Positions 18,391-29,330 of a stretch of 64,000 bases of DNA are shown here, piece after piece. Made by a program: the position numbers and the translations under genes. The notes beneath the pieces are model-generated. The model was not told the DNA's origin. It did not search any database and saw only the letters and a list, made by a program, of their open reading frames with translations. Position 1 is the first letter of the stretch, and every line of letters begins with the position of its first letter. The DNA lies in the NCBI GenBank assembly GCA_963669155.1, contig OZ022589.1, positions 9,657,325 through 9,721,324 on the forward strand. The letters run 5' to 3'. Source of the stretch: Arbacia lixula (Eukaryota; Echinodermata; Echinoidea; Arbacioida; Arbaciidae).

Positions 18391-21300
18391 GTAATTATAG
18401 AAGTGATCAGGGCTTAACCAATGACATTGAGTCAAAGACACATGCTTGTATTAAAGGGAATATACTGTGCTGGGAAGACAAAAAGGCCTTCAAAAGGTGA
18501 TTGTGAGCAATCTTCTTGCCAGTGGTCTTAAATTCATGAATTGTCCATTTAAGAAACTTGCTGAAAGTTATTTGCCATAAAACTATCCACATTTGGAGTA
18601 ATTAGTGATTTAATCACAAATCATTTTGAGGATTTGTGGTTTGTGATTAAATCACTAATTATTCCAAACATGGATCATATCAGAGCAAATAACTTTCAGC
18701 AAGTTTCTAAAATGGACAATACATGAATTTAAGACCCTTTGCCAAGAAGATAGCTCACAATCACTTTTTGAAGGCCTTTTTGTCTTACCAGTGCAGTATA
18801 CTCCCTTTAAACCTTTAAAGAGGGTTTCTTCAAGTCAAGACAACATCTCTAATATGTCAATCCTACATCACTTACTGATTTGTTTCTCTCTTTGGCTCAG
18901 GGACTCTTCCAAAAATTTGAATGAGTGTATACTCTTCAGCTTATATGTCATGTAAACATAATAACATCATTCAAATGCAAGAAGTCCCCCCAATCTTGCA
19001 GACATTTGTTATTAAAATAAATCGACAATTGGTAATTATTTCTAATTTAACCTACCAAGTTGTTTATAGCCAAGTACCACAATATGGAGAAAAAAAAATT
19101 GATGTACAGACACTTTTTCTTAACCCTTTCACTTCAAAATTTAAAGACCAGTGTCCATGGCCAGCCACTGCACCTGTGTACTACCATGTGTGTGTTATTG
19201 ATAAACAAAGGGTGAAGATGGTCACTCATTAACACTGCCACTGTAAATATATCTTTGTGCAAAAATCACTTTTTAAGTCTCTCCCTCTATACATATATAT
19301 TGTGCAGTTAAAAACACCCCATACACTATAGAAATGGATACCAAATAAAAAAATACATGAATCTGCGGGAAAAGATGTATATATGCATGGATGTATGGAC
19401 TCAACTTTCATATGGCATTAAAAGGTCCCAACATTATCATTTCACCTTCCCTTGCACCATGTACCATCCCACCATCCTGAAGTCCCATAAACCACAAATT
19501 TCACTCAGCAAACCCAAACTCATTCCCATTGATCAAAAGGTTTCCAGAACATCCTCAATGCTGCAAGCTCCAAACAACTCTCCACTCACACATTAGAAGA
19601 CCCGTTCCTGCTCAACCTCATTTCCATACCATTTACCATGGTGAGCAGTGCTTACATGAGCTTGAATTGTATTCCAAATTTTTGATGTCATTTGAAAGTT
19701 GCGTCTATGAGCTTTCAATGCATATAACTTTTTCCCCGCAGAATATTTTTATTTGGCAGCTAATTTTTGAGATGCACAGTGTATGACATTACAAACAAAT
19801 GAATAACTATGTCAGAAAAAAGTAGGCATTCTTATGTATTTTTTTGTAATTGTATCTTTATTTTCAGCACCAAGGCAACCTCCTATTTATTTATGATTGG
19901 GTTAAGTTTAGATTAGTTTATGAACTCAATCACCCTCCCGGGGTATGTGAGTACAAGGTAATTAGTATTTATTTTCTTCTGATATTACATTGGACATCTA
20001 AAACGGAATGGATGTCAGTTGCATTTATTTTGTCTCCCTTTGTCCATAGGAATGGGGGAATCATCCCTTTCCTTGCTATGGACCTCCACAGGCAGTTCAT
20101 TGACCCTGTAGTACAAGGGGCTATCAGTGATGCGGGAATTGACACCAAGGTACGATATAGATACAGTCAAACCTGTCTTAGCGGCCACCTTTCTATAGCA
20201 GCCAACCTGTGGTTAGTGGTTAGTGGCCACTAAAATGATTCCCCCGGAGAGAGATCATGTGTTAAAGAACCTGTTTATAGCAGCCATTTGTCTATAAAAG
20301 GCCACAATTTGTGTTTCCCTTGGGAGGCCATTATAGACAGGTTTCACTGTACATGTATATTCTCTCCAAGTTTCAATGATGTGAGACTAATTTACAAGTG
20401 ATATCACTATTGGTATCCTCACATGGCTGTACTCTTTTTAGAAAGTGTGAAGAAGGAGAAGGAAATGAAAACCAAAAATAAGAAATGAAGAGATCGATTT
20501 ATATTTTATTATAATCACACAAACTATTGGTATCCTCACATGGCTATACTCTTTTTAGAAAGTGTGAAGAAGGGGAAGGAAATGAAAACCAAAAGAAAGA
20601 AATGAAGAGATTGATTTATATTTTATTATAATCACACAAACTGATGTTTGCATCTTGTTTTCATTATTGCAACAAGCCGATATGATGAAATGGAAATTCG
20701 AGAAAGATGATTAAAGATATGATTCTTAGACTGATCCATGTGTCATGTAGAAGTGACGATACATCAATTGATTGATAATTGCACTACACCATGGCAGAAT
20801 ATATACTACTAAAAATAGAGAGTGGAGACTATTTGGATTCGCAATACAGTGCGCTACCTTTTGCTTGCAACAAACAGGCCATTTCTAACTTCACAGCCTA
20901 GCACCACTGGGCTGCATACATATTACGGATCAATGCCTGGCATGAAAATACACTTTCGACATGGTACACAGATTTTAAAAGTGGAAGAGGAAGAAACTGC
21001 CGAAAAAAGTCTAAATATGCGGTAATATTGTTTACTCTAATTTGATGTACAGGCAAAGAAGCTAAGCACAGTACCGGTTTACAGTTTGGCCCTGTTATTT
21101 TGATGTGGACCATTTCCCTTGCGGACTTTGGCCTGTCAGCTGCAACCAATAGATGGCGCACCATACTGTGAATGCACCCATTTGATAGATTGTTCTCACA
21201 AACCGCCTGCCCCTCCGCTGCTCTCGTTCCTCAGTGGTAGCTCTCAGTAGTGCTGCATGATATCGTCTTCTTGCATTAGGCGATTATCATCACTCAAATA

Positions 21301-24300
21301 TCGCTGATAAGTCGATATATCGTGTGGTGAATAAATCAGCTCAAATACCTAATGCTTACCTTTATAAGGCTTCTTCTAATTCTGTGTGTAGATTTCAATT
21401 GTGCACAATTTGTAAGCGATTGTCCCCCCCCCCCCCCCCGCAAAAAAAAAAAAAAAGAAGCCAAAAGTCTATTTTAAAACTTAAATGCTGCGCTGATCAC
21501 AACAAAAATTTCTTGACATATGCAGTGTTAAAAGCGACTTTTGGCTTGTTCACACCATGTTTCAAATGGCTGAAGTATATCTATACATGCAGTGTTAAAA
21601 GCGACTTTTGGCTTGTTCACGCCATGTTTTAAATGGCTGAAGTATATCTATGAATTGTTCCCCACCCCCCCCCCCCCCCCCCCTCCTCCTCTCCCAGGAC
21701 CTGTCAGCGGTAGCTCTCAGCACCATGCCTGGTTTGGCCTTGTCTTTGGGGGTTGGTCTAGATTACACTAAGGCGATGCTTCTCAGACACCCCCATCTGC
21801 CCCTGATCCCCATCCACCACATGGAGGCACACACCCTGACAGTCAGGATGGTAGAAAGGTAAGTCAAGCTCATGCAAATTAGAGGCCAGGGTGGTGTTTC
21901 ACCAAGCTGTTCGTAAGTTACGAATGACTTTACGAACGACTAGTGATCCTTTCTTGTGCTAAATCAGATTCTCAATGAACAAAGTGTGGTAACACATTTA
22001 GCACAAGAAGGGATCACCAGTCATTTGTAAAGTCGTTCGTAACTTACGAACAGCTTGGTGAAACACCCTCCTGGGGGTGTTTCATTAAGATATTGTAGAT
22101 TACGTATGACCTTACGTATAACTTGTAAACCTGTTCTTGGGTGCCAAATCAGATTCTCAATGATCTTGATTCCTATCAGCTAAAGTTGAAATCTGATCAT
22201 TGTAGATTAAAATTCTTTTTGTTGATAAGTGTCTGAAAACAAAGTTTGTAATTTGTCAAATTACATCAGGATTGTAATACAGCTTACTCTCGATACAACG
22301 AGCACGGATATAACGAGGTTTCGTTATAACGAGGGAAATATCTCGGGCCCAAAATTGTCTACATGCAAACCTATGGTGCACTAAGCCGCTTACAACGAGC
22401 ACGGTTATAACGAGATTTCGTTATAACGAGCTTTTCATGTTGACCTCAAGACAAAGAAATACATAACAATTGTGTCCGTTACAACGAGGAACGAAAAATT
22501 GAGGGCGAGCGGGCTGAAAGCAATCTTCTTACACACGTATTGCTTTGGCAACGCGTGGAGCTCGGAGCCAGACACACACCTCGTAATATACTGTACACAC
22601 AACGCGAGTATGTACTCCTTCGCATAGCTTATGTACATTGAAAGCACATGTATTGCATCTGCAACGCATGGAGCCAGACACACACCTCGTAATACATGTA
22701 CACTGTACACACAACGCAAGCATGTACTCCTTCGCATATCGTACGCACATGTACATTGAAAGCACATGTATTGCATCGGCAAAGCATGGAGCCTCGTAAT
22801 AGACTGTACACACAACGCAAGCATGTACTCCTTCGCATAGCGTACGCACATGTACATGTACATTGAAAGCACATGTATTGCATCGGCAAAGCATGGAGCG
22901 AGACACACACCTCGTAATACACTGTACACCCACAACGCAAGCATGTACTCCTTCGCATAGCGTACGTACATGTACTGTACATTTAAAGCACATGTATTGC
23001 ATCGGCAACGCATGGAGCCAGACACACGTGTCTCGTAATACACTGCACACATACGGGAGCATACTCCTTCGCACAGCGTACGTACATTGAAAGCATGTGG
23101 TTTGAAAGTCAGATTCATGTCATGTAATGCAATTAGCTATTTAAACGGCGACAGTATATCGAGGTCGGATGATGTGTTGAGCAAAAATATATCGTCTTTT
23201 CCATTTGAAAACGCATGTTTCCAATCCCCCTTTTCCCGTTTGATAACGCATGTTTCCGAGGCGGCTATAGATATCAAAACATAGTAAAACACAAAGAACA
23301 CACAAGCACACATATTTCAATGTTTTTTATTGTTTTCTATGTTGTTTGGATATAACGAGGTTTCGTTATAACGAGGAAAAAGCTCTGGTCCCGACGACCT
23401 CGTCATATCGAGAGTAAGCTGTATCCTATATTAAAACAGGAACAAATTGCGGTATCTCATTTAGCACAAGAATATGTCACCAGTCGTGTGTAAAGTCATG
23501 CCTAACTTACGCATGTCTTACGACTAAAAGAGGGGTTCCTTGCACCGGCACAACCGACCCCCAGATATTCAACCTCCCATACTGGACTGAGTATCACGAA
23601 AATGAATGTATCTAATTATTTCATTCCAGTATTTCATTCCAGTTTCTTGCAAACTTTCAAGATGGGAAATGTTCTTTTTCACAGATTCGTAGAATTGCCT
23701 TTGTGTCCTTAAAAATGTCCAAATTGCCTAGGTTCCCTTAAAAATTCACAGAATGGCCTAGGTGCCATTTGTTTTCTTAAACAAATTATAAGGCAATATC
23801 TCATGTGCCCTAAAAAGACTGTCTTGCCCTCCTGTGGACATACTGTGAGGGCTGAGGAAGACCACCCGTTTAGCAAGGCCACATTGGTTTCTTTCCATTG
23901 AACAATGCTTCTTGTTATACCTTGTATGAATGTAAGTTGTTCATAAAGATTACCTAGGTATGGAAGGACCATATTTCCTGTCCATGTTCAGTGGTCTTTA
24001 TATACAGGTTTCACCGTCACAGCTCAGTTGATGTGTAAGTTTCATGTGTCACTGGAAAGTATCAGAATTCAGAAGGATGATAAGAGTACACTGTTCAAGG
24101 GGGAAAGAGACGTTTTGTTGTTTGTTGCTATGGTTACCATCTGCTCTCCACAGAGTAGACTTTCCGTTCCTGGTCCTGCTGGTTTCCGGGGGTAACTGCA
24201 TCCTGGCAGTAGCGAGGAGCGTGGGAGATTTTCTGGTGCTAGGAACGACCTGGGACGATGCGCCTGGAGAGGCCTTTGATAAGGTGAGGATACATGTGTA

Positions 24301-27300
24301 CAATATGTGTCACAATGTTGATAAACAAAGGGATATCCATCTTAAATGGTTGCTCGTGAGCATTGTCATTCTGTGTACACTGGAAATTTTACATTGTAGC
24401 TAAAAGGTGCTGCCAGAGCATTCAATGTGTAATGTGGTCTAACTATTTCCTTCAGAAACAAATAAACAACTTTTAGTTAAATCCATCTCAAAAACATTTC
24501 TCCAAGGAAATATTACCCTTTTATGCCGCCCCTTAAGATTTCGCTGTTGGTCGTCCGATCACCACCAAATTTGGCACACACGTCCTTTGTCATGTCCTCT
24601 AAAACAAAACATAGTCACAATTTTTTAATATATTCATAATTAATTATGCAAATATACAAATTTTAATTAAAAAATAGATTTTTTTATATTTTGGTGCCTA
24701 TTGTGGTCCATAAATTCCTTGTGGACTAAGACTCCAACATCATTGTGTCTGCTGGAATAGGGATATTCCAGCTTTGTGAAAAGCTGACAATGATCATTTC
24801 ATTCAGTGCAATTATTGAACACACATCACATTAGATATCTCTTTGACTCTACTGAGTATTGGACAGGGAATGTTGTTACTTTACAGAAGGGTGGTAATGG
24901 TGATATAATCTAATTCTTTTATTATACATAAAACACCAGATAGCTCGTCGACTGAAGCTCCAACACCATCCTGACTGTGTGGGACTTAGCGGCGGGCAAG
25001 CCATAGAGAAGATGGCCAAAGGAGGCAACATCAGACTCTTGGCTGAGAAGGGCATGCCAATGACTCGCCACCGAGATTGTAACTTCTCCTTTGCAGGGCT
25101 TAAGAACATCACCAATTGGCTCATAGCACACCATGAGATGCAACAAGGTTAGTTTGGGGGGCTGGGAGGGGCATGAGGGGCGGCCATTTTGCTTGTACGT
25201 AGATGGCACAGAGTCATGATGAGTGAGTCATTAACCCTAATCAGGCCTTGAGGTAGGGCTTTTACAGCTCCCATCCCCCGTTCATTTTGCGCGGTCACTC
25301 TGAAGCACACACATATATATATCACTGCACAATTTCACAACTTTTTTCTTTGCAGTCTCGCACAACTTTTTGAGACCAAACTCATGACTGGGTATACCTT
25401 CGTGATGCCACACCATTTTAGTGAGACTATATCATCCCAAATTTTGGCTCATTTGATGAATTGTGTCCAAACCCAAAGGAGAGTGTCCTGTTTTATACAA
25501 TTCATACAGTTATTTATTGAGCCTGAATATTTATGGGCTGGCTTTTACCCACTCACATGCTATTGCAGCACAGTTTCCACGTAATCTGCTGTACGAAAAA
25601 TAGAGAACCAACTATGGATAAACCTTAAAGGGCCCCTGTCATCAACATGTATTTTGACTTCTTTTGATGCAACATAATATGTACATAACAAAATCACTAA
25701 CTGTTCAATGGAAATACGTGTCCTATATTTTAAAATTATTATTCTTTATTTCTTTACTTATTTTGCAGCACTGATAAGCTGCAAAATACAAAATATCCTC
25801 CAACTCAAGATTGCCCCTGTGACGTCATCAAAAGTAGAAATTAGCAGGATAATAAGCAGAATTTATGCACAAACTAAACATTGCAATGACTACCTCCACC
25901 TGCCCACAAGATCATCACATGTCTTCACACAATAAAAAGTTGTATCAATAGACATCAACATATATTTTGATGACAGGGGCCCTTTAAATTCCTTATAGGG
26001 AGCAATTAAGCCACACCCCTTTGGTTACTGCAGTTCCATGGCAAATTGTGACATCCTGACTGGACCAGGGTTCACAAAGCCTAGGATAAAAATGCAACCT
26101 CAAGCAACCGTTTAAATTGATTGATTATGATCTTTTTATGGTTTTACAATGTTGTGTTATAGATGTAAGTTCATTTAAAAAAAACAATAGTAAAAAGCAA
26201 AAATATGTAAGAAATTCAGACGTGAATAAAATTAAATAGAAATTTGATGAAAGTGTCACGTGGCTTCACAATTCCTTTTTTGTCTGATCTTGGTCAAGGC
26301 ATTGCCCCCACTGACAGCCAGCACCTTGCCTCAGTGTCTGACATAGCAGCGTCCTTCCAGCACAAGGTCAGCCAGCACCTAGTGACCAGGATCGCGCGGG
26401 CTATGCTATACTGTCAACAGACTGGACTTATACCTCCGGACAAACAAACTCTGGTCAGTAGCTTCAAGATTTATTCATTTATTTATATGCCTCGCCATGA
26501 AGTTGTTGGGAAGCATTATGTTTTCATTTTGTCTGTCTATCCCGCCATCCATCCATCCTTCCGTCCCAAATCCGTTTATGCAATATCTTAAGAATCGTTC
26601 AATGGACTTGCTTCAAACTGCACCACAGTGCATGCGTTTACTGGGAGCATTGCCCTCATATCGTGCGCCGACAGGGACAATATGATTATGCATGTAAACT
26701 ATGTTCGGTGCACTTCAAACATAAACAAGGAAAGTTTTTCTCTTTCCCTGAAAATATTCATGAAGTTATGACTGAAATTTCATTCACGTTTTCATTATGG
26801 TATACTGCTGATTCCTGCTGAGTTTCATGATTTTTGCAGATGGGACACCTGTCTTTAATCTGTGAATGATCAGAATTCTTAGTGGGCATGATAGGTCCAT
26901 TTGTGAAAGGTGCATGTGTTTTGTTACTTTGAGTGGTATGATCATAACAGGTAAGCATGGTATAAAAACAGCAAGTATTGATGACTCCTAAATGCAGACT
27001 TTACACACCTTTTCATGTTACAGTGTTCCTCCGTAGAACTTTCAATATCATCTGTTCTTGTCTTTCATATTGTTTTGTTCAGTAATATTAAAATGTATGT
27101 TATTTATTGTGTTTTGTAGCTTTTATCTATGTTTATATTATGTTATGGTATGTTATGTAAATCAATTTTATTTTTTACCAAAGGACATTTTTCATTCTCT
27201 TAAGCCTCTGGCTATTAAAAGAAATGACCTGATACCTTTACCTTGTATTTTTTGTTTTTATCTGACATTCTATTGAATAAATATTGAATTGAAGATTGAA

Positions 27301-28316
27301 ATTAGATCTGATCTTAATACCTCTTTACAGGTTGTATCTGGAGGGGTGGCTAGTAACCAGTATATCCGCAGTGCTCTAGACTTTGCCACCAGTCACTTCG
27401 GTTTTAAACTGATTTGTCCACCACCACATCTATGCACTGATAATGGTGTGATGATTGCATGGGCTGGTGTAGAAAGACTAAAGCTGGGAGTGGGGTTTGC
27501 AGATGACCCACAGTCTGTTCGATATGAACCCAAGTAAGATTTTAGAACTTAACTATAGAATTTCTTGTTTTTAGGGGCTGGGTTATTTCTGTTTTTGTTT
27601 CTTTGGGTGTTCTCTCTTAATTTTGTAATCTTCCTATCTTCTTCTTTTGCTTTGTCTTTCTTACTTGGTTTACTTTTTGCTGTGCTGTTAATCAATGTTA
27701 AGGTTTTCTCTCTTTTATTTAAGTTCAAGTTTCAGTTTAATTTCAGAAAACCACATAAAACACACCATTTACACACTGAAAGAAATTCAAAAGATGACGC
27801 ATGACCCCCCCCCCCCCCCCCCCCCCAAACAAGGCTTGAAATCTTAAGAGACACTTCCACAGAATAAAGAAAAAAAAAACATTAACAGTAGTGTACAATT
27901 TTGATAATGTAGACTTACAAAAGAGAGTAAAACAACAACTTTAAGAATGTGTCTGTTTCCATGTTTGTGTCTATAGGAGTATTTATGTCTTTTCCTATCA
28001 CAGTTACGACTTCAGACAAGTCCCTAAAGTATCAATGGCCTACATGTATACTTCTGTGTTGCTTCATTTTAATACGTGGAGCTATAGATTTGCCACTTCG
28101 TGATTGTTACTATCATTAGTATGCATGTTTTTTTAATCAGTTGTGTATCCTCAAACTAATACTCCTCTATCTTGCTCTCTCATCTTCTACCTTCCTCTGT
28201 CTTTATGTATTGTCTTTTTCTCTTACCTTTCCCCCCTCCTTTTCCTTCCCTCTAATCTCCCTCTATCTCTAATCTCTGTCCTCTCCCACTCTCTATGTCT
28301 CTCTCCGCATTCTCCT

Positions 28317-28356
<40 letters not shown>

Positions 28357-28641
28357 TCTCTCTCTCTCTCCCTCTCTCTCTCCCTCTCTCTCTCCCTCTC
28401 TCTCTCCCCCCTCTCTCTCTCCCTCTCTCTCTCCCCCCCTCTCTCTCTCTCCCTCTCTCTCTTCCCCCCCTCTCTCTCTCCCTCTCTCTCTCCCTCTCTC
28501 TCTCCCTCTCTCTCTCCCTCTCTTTCACCCTCTCTCTCTCCATTTCTCCTATTCCTACCTAGGATGCCGTTGGGTAAGAACATATCGGACCAAGTGCGAG
28601 AGGCTCACATCAAGATCAGGAGGATTCGATTTTGGAAATGA
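18131..28641 (+). CDS. OSGEPL1: OSGEPL1 / Qri7: mitochondrial tRNA N6-adenosine threonylcarbamoyltransferase
   Basis: Eight exons: 18131-18390, 20050-20149, 21698-21858, 24154-24283, 24940-25147, 26299-26453, 27331-27533 and 28563-28641. All junctions are GT-AG, phases match, and the sum is 1,296 bp (431 residues plus stop), close to the usual length of animal OSGEPL1. The Kae1/TsaD/Qri7 family transfers threonylcarbamoyl from TC-AMP to A37 of ANN-decoding tRNAs, giving t6A. Visible signatures are [11 protein letters not shown] (about residues 53-63), metal-site HHMEAH (His161, His165), [32 protein letters not shown]-like VSGGVASN, and [10 protein letters not shown] with the third ligand Asp375. 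The N-terminal 50 residues are rich in Arg/His/Ala and lack acidic residues until Asp48, as in a mitochondrial presequence. The start at 18131 gives this presequence; the frame also stays open further upstream (to 18023). Confidence 0.95.
18451..18810. mobile_element. Long hairpin MITE with TTAA ends (OSGEPL1 intron 1)
   Basis: This 360 bp element is almost entirely one inverted repeat. The left arm contains AAGGCCTTCAAAAGGTGATT and CTTGCTGAAAGTTATTTG; the right arm is its reverse complement. TTAA flanks both ends (TTAAAGGGAATATAC ... GTATACTCCCTTTAA). Relatives lie at 46826-47199 and 55150-55521. Termini fit TTAAAGGRR (Kolobok/T2-like). Confidence 0.85.
20164..20349. mobile_element. Small pogo/Tigger-like MITE
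   Basis: The terminal inverted repeats are CAGTCAAACCTGTCT and, at the right end, AGACAGGTTTCACTG. TA flanks both ends, as expected for Tc1/mariner-pogo elements. It is 186 bp long and lies in OSGEPL1 intron 2, 14 bp after exon 2. Confidence 0.8.
20408..20641. repeat. 117-bp tandem duplication
   Basis: TATTGGTATCCTCACATGGC recurs at 20408 and 20525, and the two units differ at only a few positions. It lies in OSGEPL1 intron 2. Confidence 0.9.
21521..21654. repeat. 67-bp tandem duplication before OSGEPL1 exon 3
   Basis: TGCAGTGTTAAAAGCGACTT recurs at 21521 and 21588, and the two units are nearly identical. They are followed by a C homopolymer of about 19 and then the exon 3 acceptor. Confidence 0.9.
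21665..21683. repeat. Poly-C run in the acceptor tract of OSGEPL1 exon 3
   Basis: About 19 consecutive C bases lie 14-32 bp upstream of the exon 3 start (21698). A second mixed C/A homopolymer is at about 21424-21455. Confidence 0.9.
21888..22076. mobile_element. Palindromic MITE, GTGTTTCACCAAG family
   Basis: A near-perfect fold-back of about 185 bp: left GTGTTTCACCAAGCTGTTCG, right CGAACAGCTTGGTGAAACAC. It lies in OSGEPL1 intron 3 and abuts a second, interrupted family member. Confidence 0.85.
22280..23421. mobile_element. Pogo/Tigger-like non-autonomous element, 1.14 kb
   Basis: The 16-bp terminal inverted repeat CAGCTTACTCTCGATA is perfect at both ends and flanked by TA. Subterminal ATAACGAGGTTTCGTTATAA motifs recur. 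No transposase ORF is visible. The interior is a tandem repeat (22560-23095). Confidence 0.88.
22560..23095. repeat. Minisatellite of about 105-120 bp units inside the pogo-like element
   Basis: About five units, each with CCTCGTAATA(C)ACTG, ACAACGCAAGCATGTACTCC and AAAGCACATGTATTGCATC. Units differ in length and by point changes. Cys/Arg-rich minus-strand ORFs here arise from the repeat and are not gene candidates. Confidence 0.9.
25490..26090. repeat. Interspersed repeat, CTGCTGTAC/CCAGGGTTCACAAAG family, interrupted
   Basis: Blocks shared with 31480-31740 and, inverted, with 40840-41165: the AATCTGCTGT region, GGTTACTGCAGTTCCATGG and CCAGGGTTCACAAAG. A TTAA hairpin MITE (25625-25987) interrupts it. 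It lies in OSGEPL1 intron 5. Confidence 0.7.
25625..25987. mobile_element. TTAA MITE with GGGCCCCTGTCATCAA termini
   Basis: This 363 bp element is flanked by TTAA. The termini AAAGGGCCCCTGTCATCAA and TTGATGACAGGGGCCCTTT are perfect inverted repeats. The uninterrupted relative of its host at 31480-31740 gives the empty site. Confidence 0.85.
26610..26860. mobile_element. Truncated MITE, TTAAAGACAGGG family
   Basis: It shares ACAGTGCATGCGTTTA, ATTATGCATGTA and ATACTGCTGATTCCTG with 32999-33439 and ends in GACACCTGTCTTTAA. It lies in OSGEPL1 intron 6. Confidence 0.65.
27806..27826. repeat. Poly-C homopolymer
   Basis: A run of about 20 C bases in the last OSGEPL1 intron. Confidence 0.9.
28318..28545. 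repeat. (TC)n/(TCCC)n tract forming the last OSGEPL1 acceptor pyrimidine tract
   Basis: About 230 bp of nearly pure pyrimidine on the plus strand ends 17 bp upstream of the last exon (28563). The six-frame ORFs are low complexity and not coding. Confidence 0.92.
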
Positions 28642-29007
28642 TATCTGATGAAAACCCCCCCGTCCGCTCAACTACCTGAATGAAAATGCACTCATGACTC
28701 TTGTGGGTTCTACATCCTGCTGGGCCGCCAGGGAATGGCATTTTATGGAGAGAGCGCTAGAAACATCAGGCAGTATGCTGCCCTCCGTTGTGCGGGATAC
28801 ATAGAAATGATGTGTTTCTAGATATCAATGAATCTGCATATTATGCCATGGAGATGCCGTGCATGCCGGTCCGCTCATCAACACACAAGGAAAGTCACCT
28901 TTGGGACTCGCCTGGCGCTCCTGTGGGGTGGGGGTTGTGTGTGATAGGCGAGATATATGCAACTTGCCCCGTCATCTGACCACTTCTGCTATATCTTGCA
29001 AGTTCAG

Positions 29008-29330
29008 CCTGGGCGTGTTTCACCAAGATGTGCGTGAGTTATGCACTTACTTTACGCATGACGGGTGACCTGTTCCTGGGTGCCAAATCTGATTCTCAAT
29101 GAGTTGATTCCCATCGGTTTAAGTCGGAATATGATATTTGCAGATTGAAATTCTTGTTTTTAACAAACGTCTGAATACAAAGTTAAAAATTTGTCAAATT
29201 TGTCAGATTGTAAGAAATTCACTCCCACTATGTTAAAACAGGAACAAATTCTTATTTAGCACAAGAACAGTTTACCAGTCATGTGTGAAGTTGGGCGTAA
29301 CTTACACACAACGTGGTGAAACAGGCCCTG
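29008..29330. mobile_element. MITE, GTGTTTCACCAAG family
   Basis: Full-length family member: GTGTTTCACCAAGATGTGCG on the left, and an inverted right end with ACACACAACGTGGTGAAACA. It lies shortly after the OSGEPL1 stop and may fall in its 3' UTR. Confidence 0.75.

Larger units (their letters stand above)
22074..23530. mobile_element. MITE of the GTGTTTCA family interrupted by a pogo-like element
   Basis: The left part (22074-22279) carries GGTGTTTCATTAAGA and the family block CCTGTTCTTGGGTGCCAAAT. The right part (23422-23530) carries TTTAGCACAAGAATATGTCA and GTAAAGTCATGCCTAAC. The element at 22280-23421 splits them. Confidence 0.75.

Noticed and set aside
22435..23118. Cys/Arg/Ala-rich 227- and 181-codon minus-strand ORFs
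   Set aside because: They cover the minisatellite inside the pogo-like element; the repeating peptide follows the DNA repeat in more than one frame.
28143..28648. Long ORFs on both strands over the TC tract
   Set aside because: Dinucleotide repeat in the last OSGEPL1 intron; the coding part is only 28563-28641 in another context.
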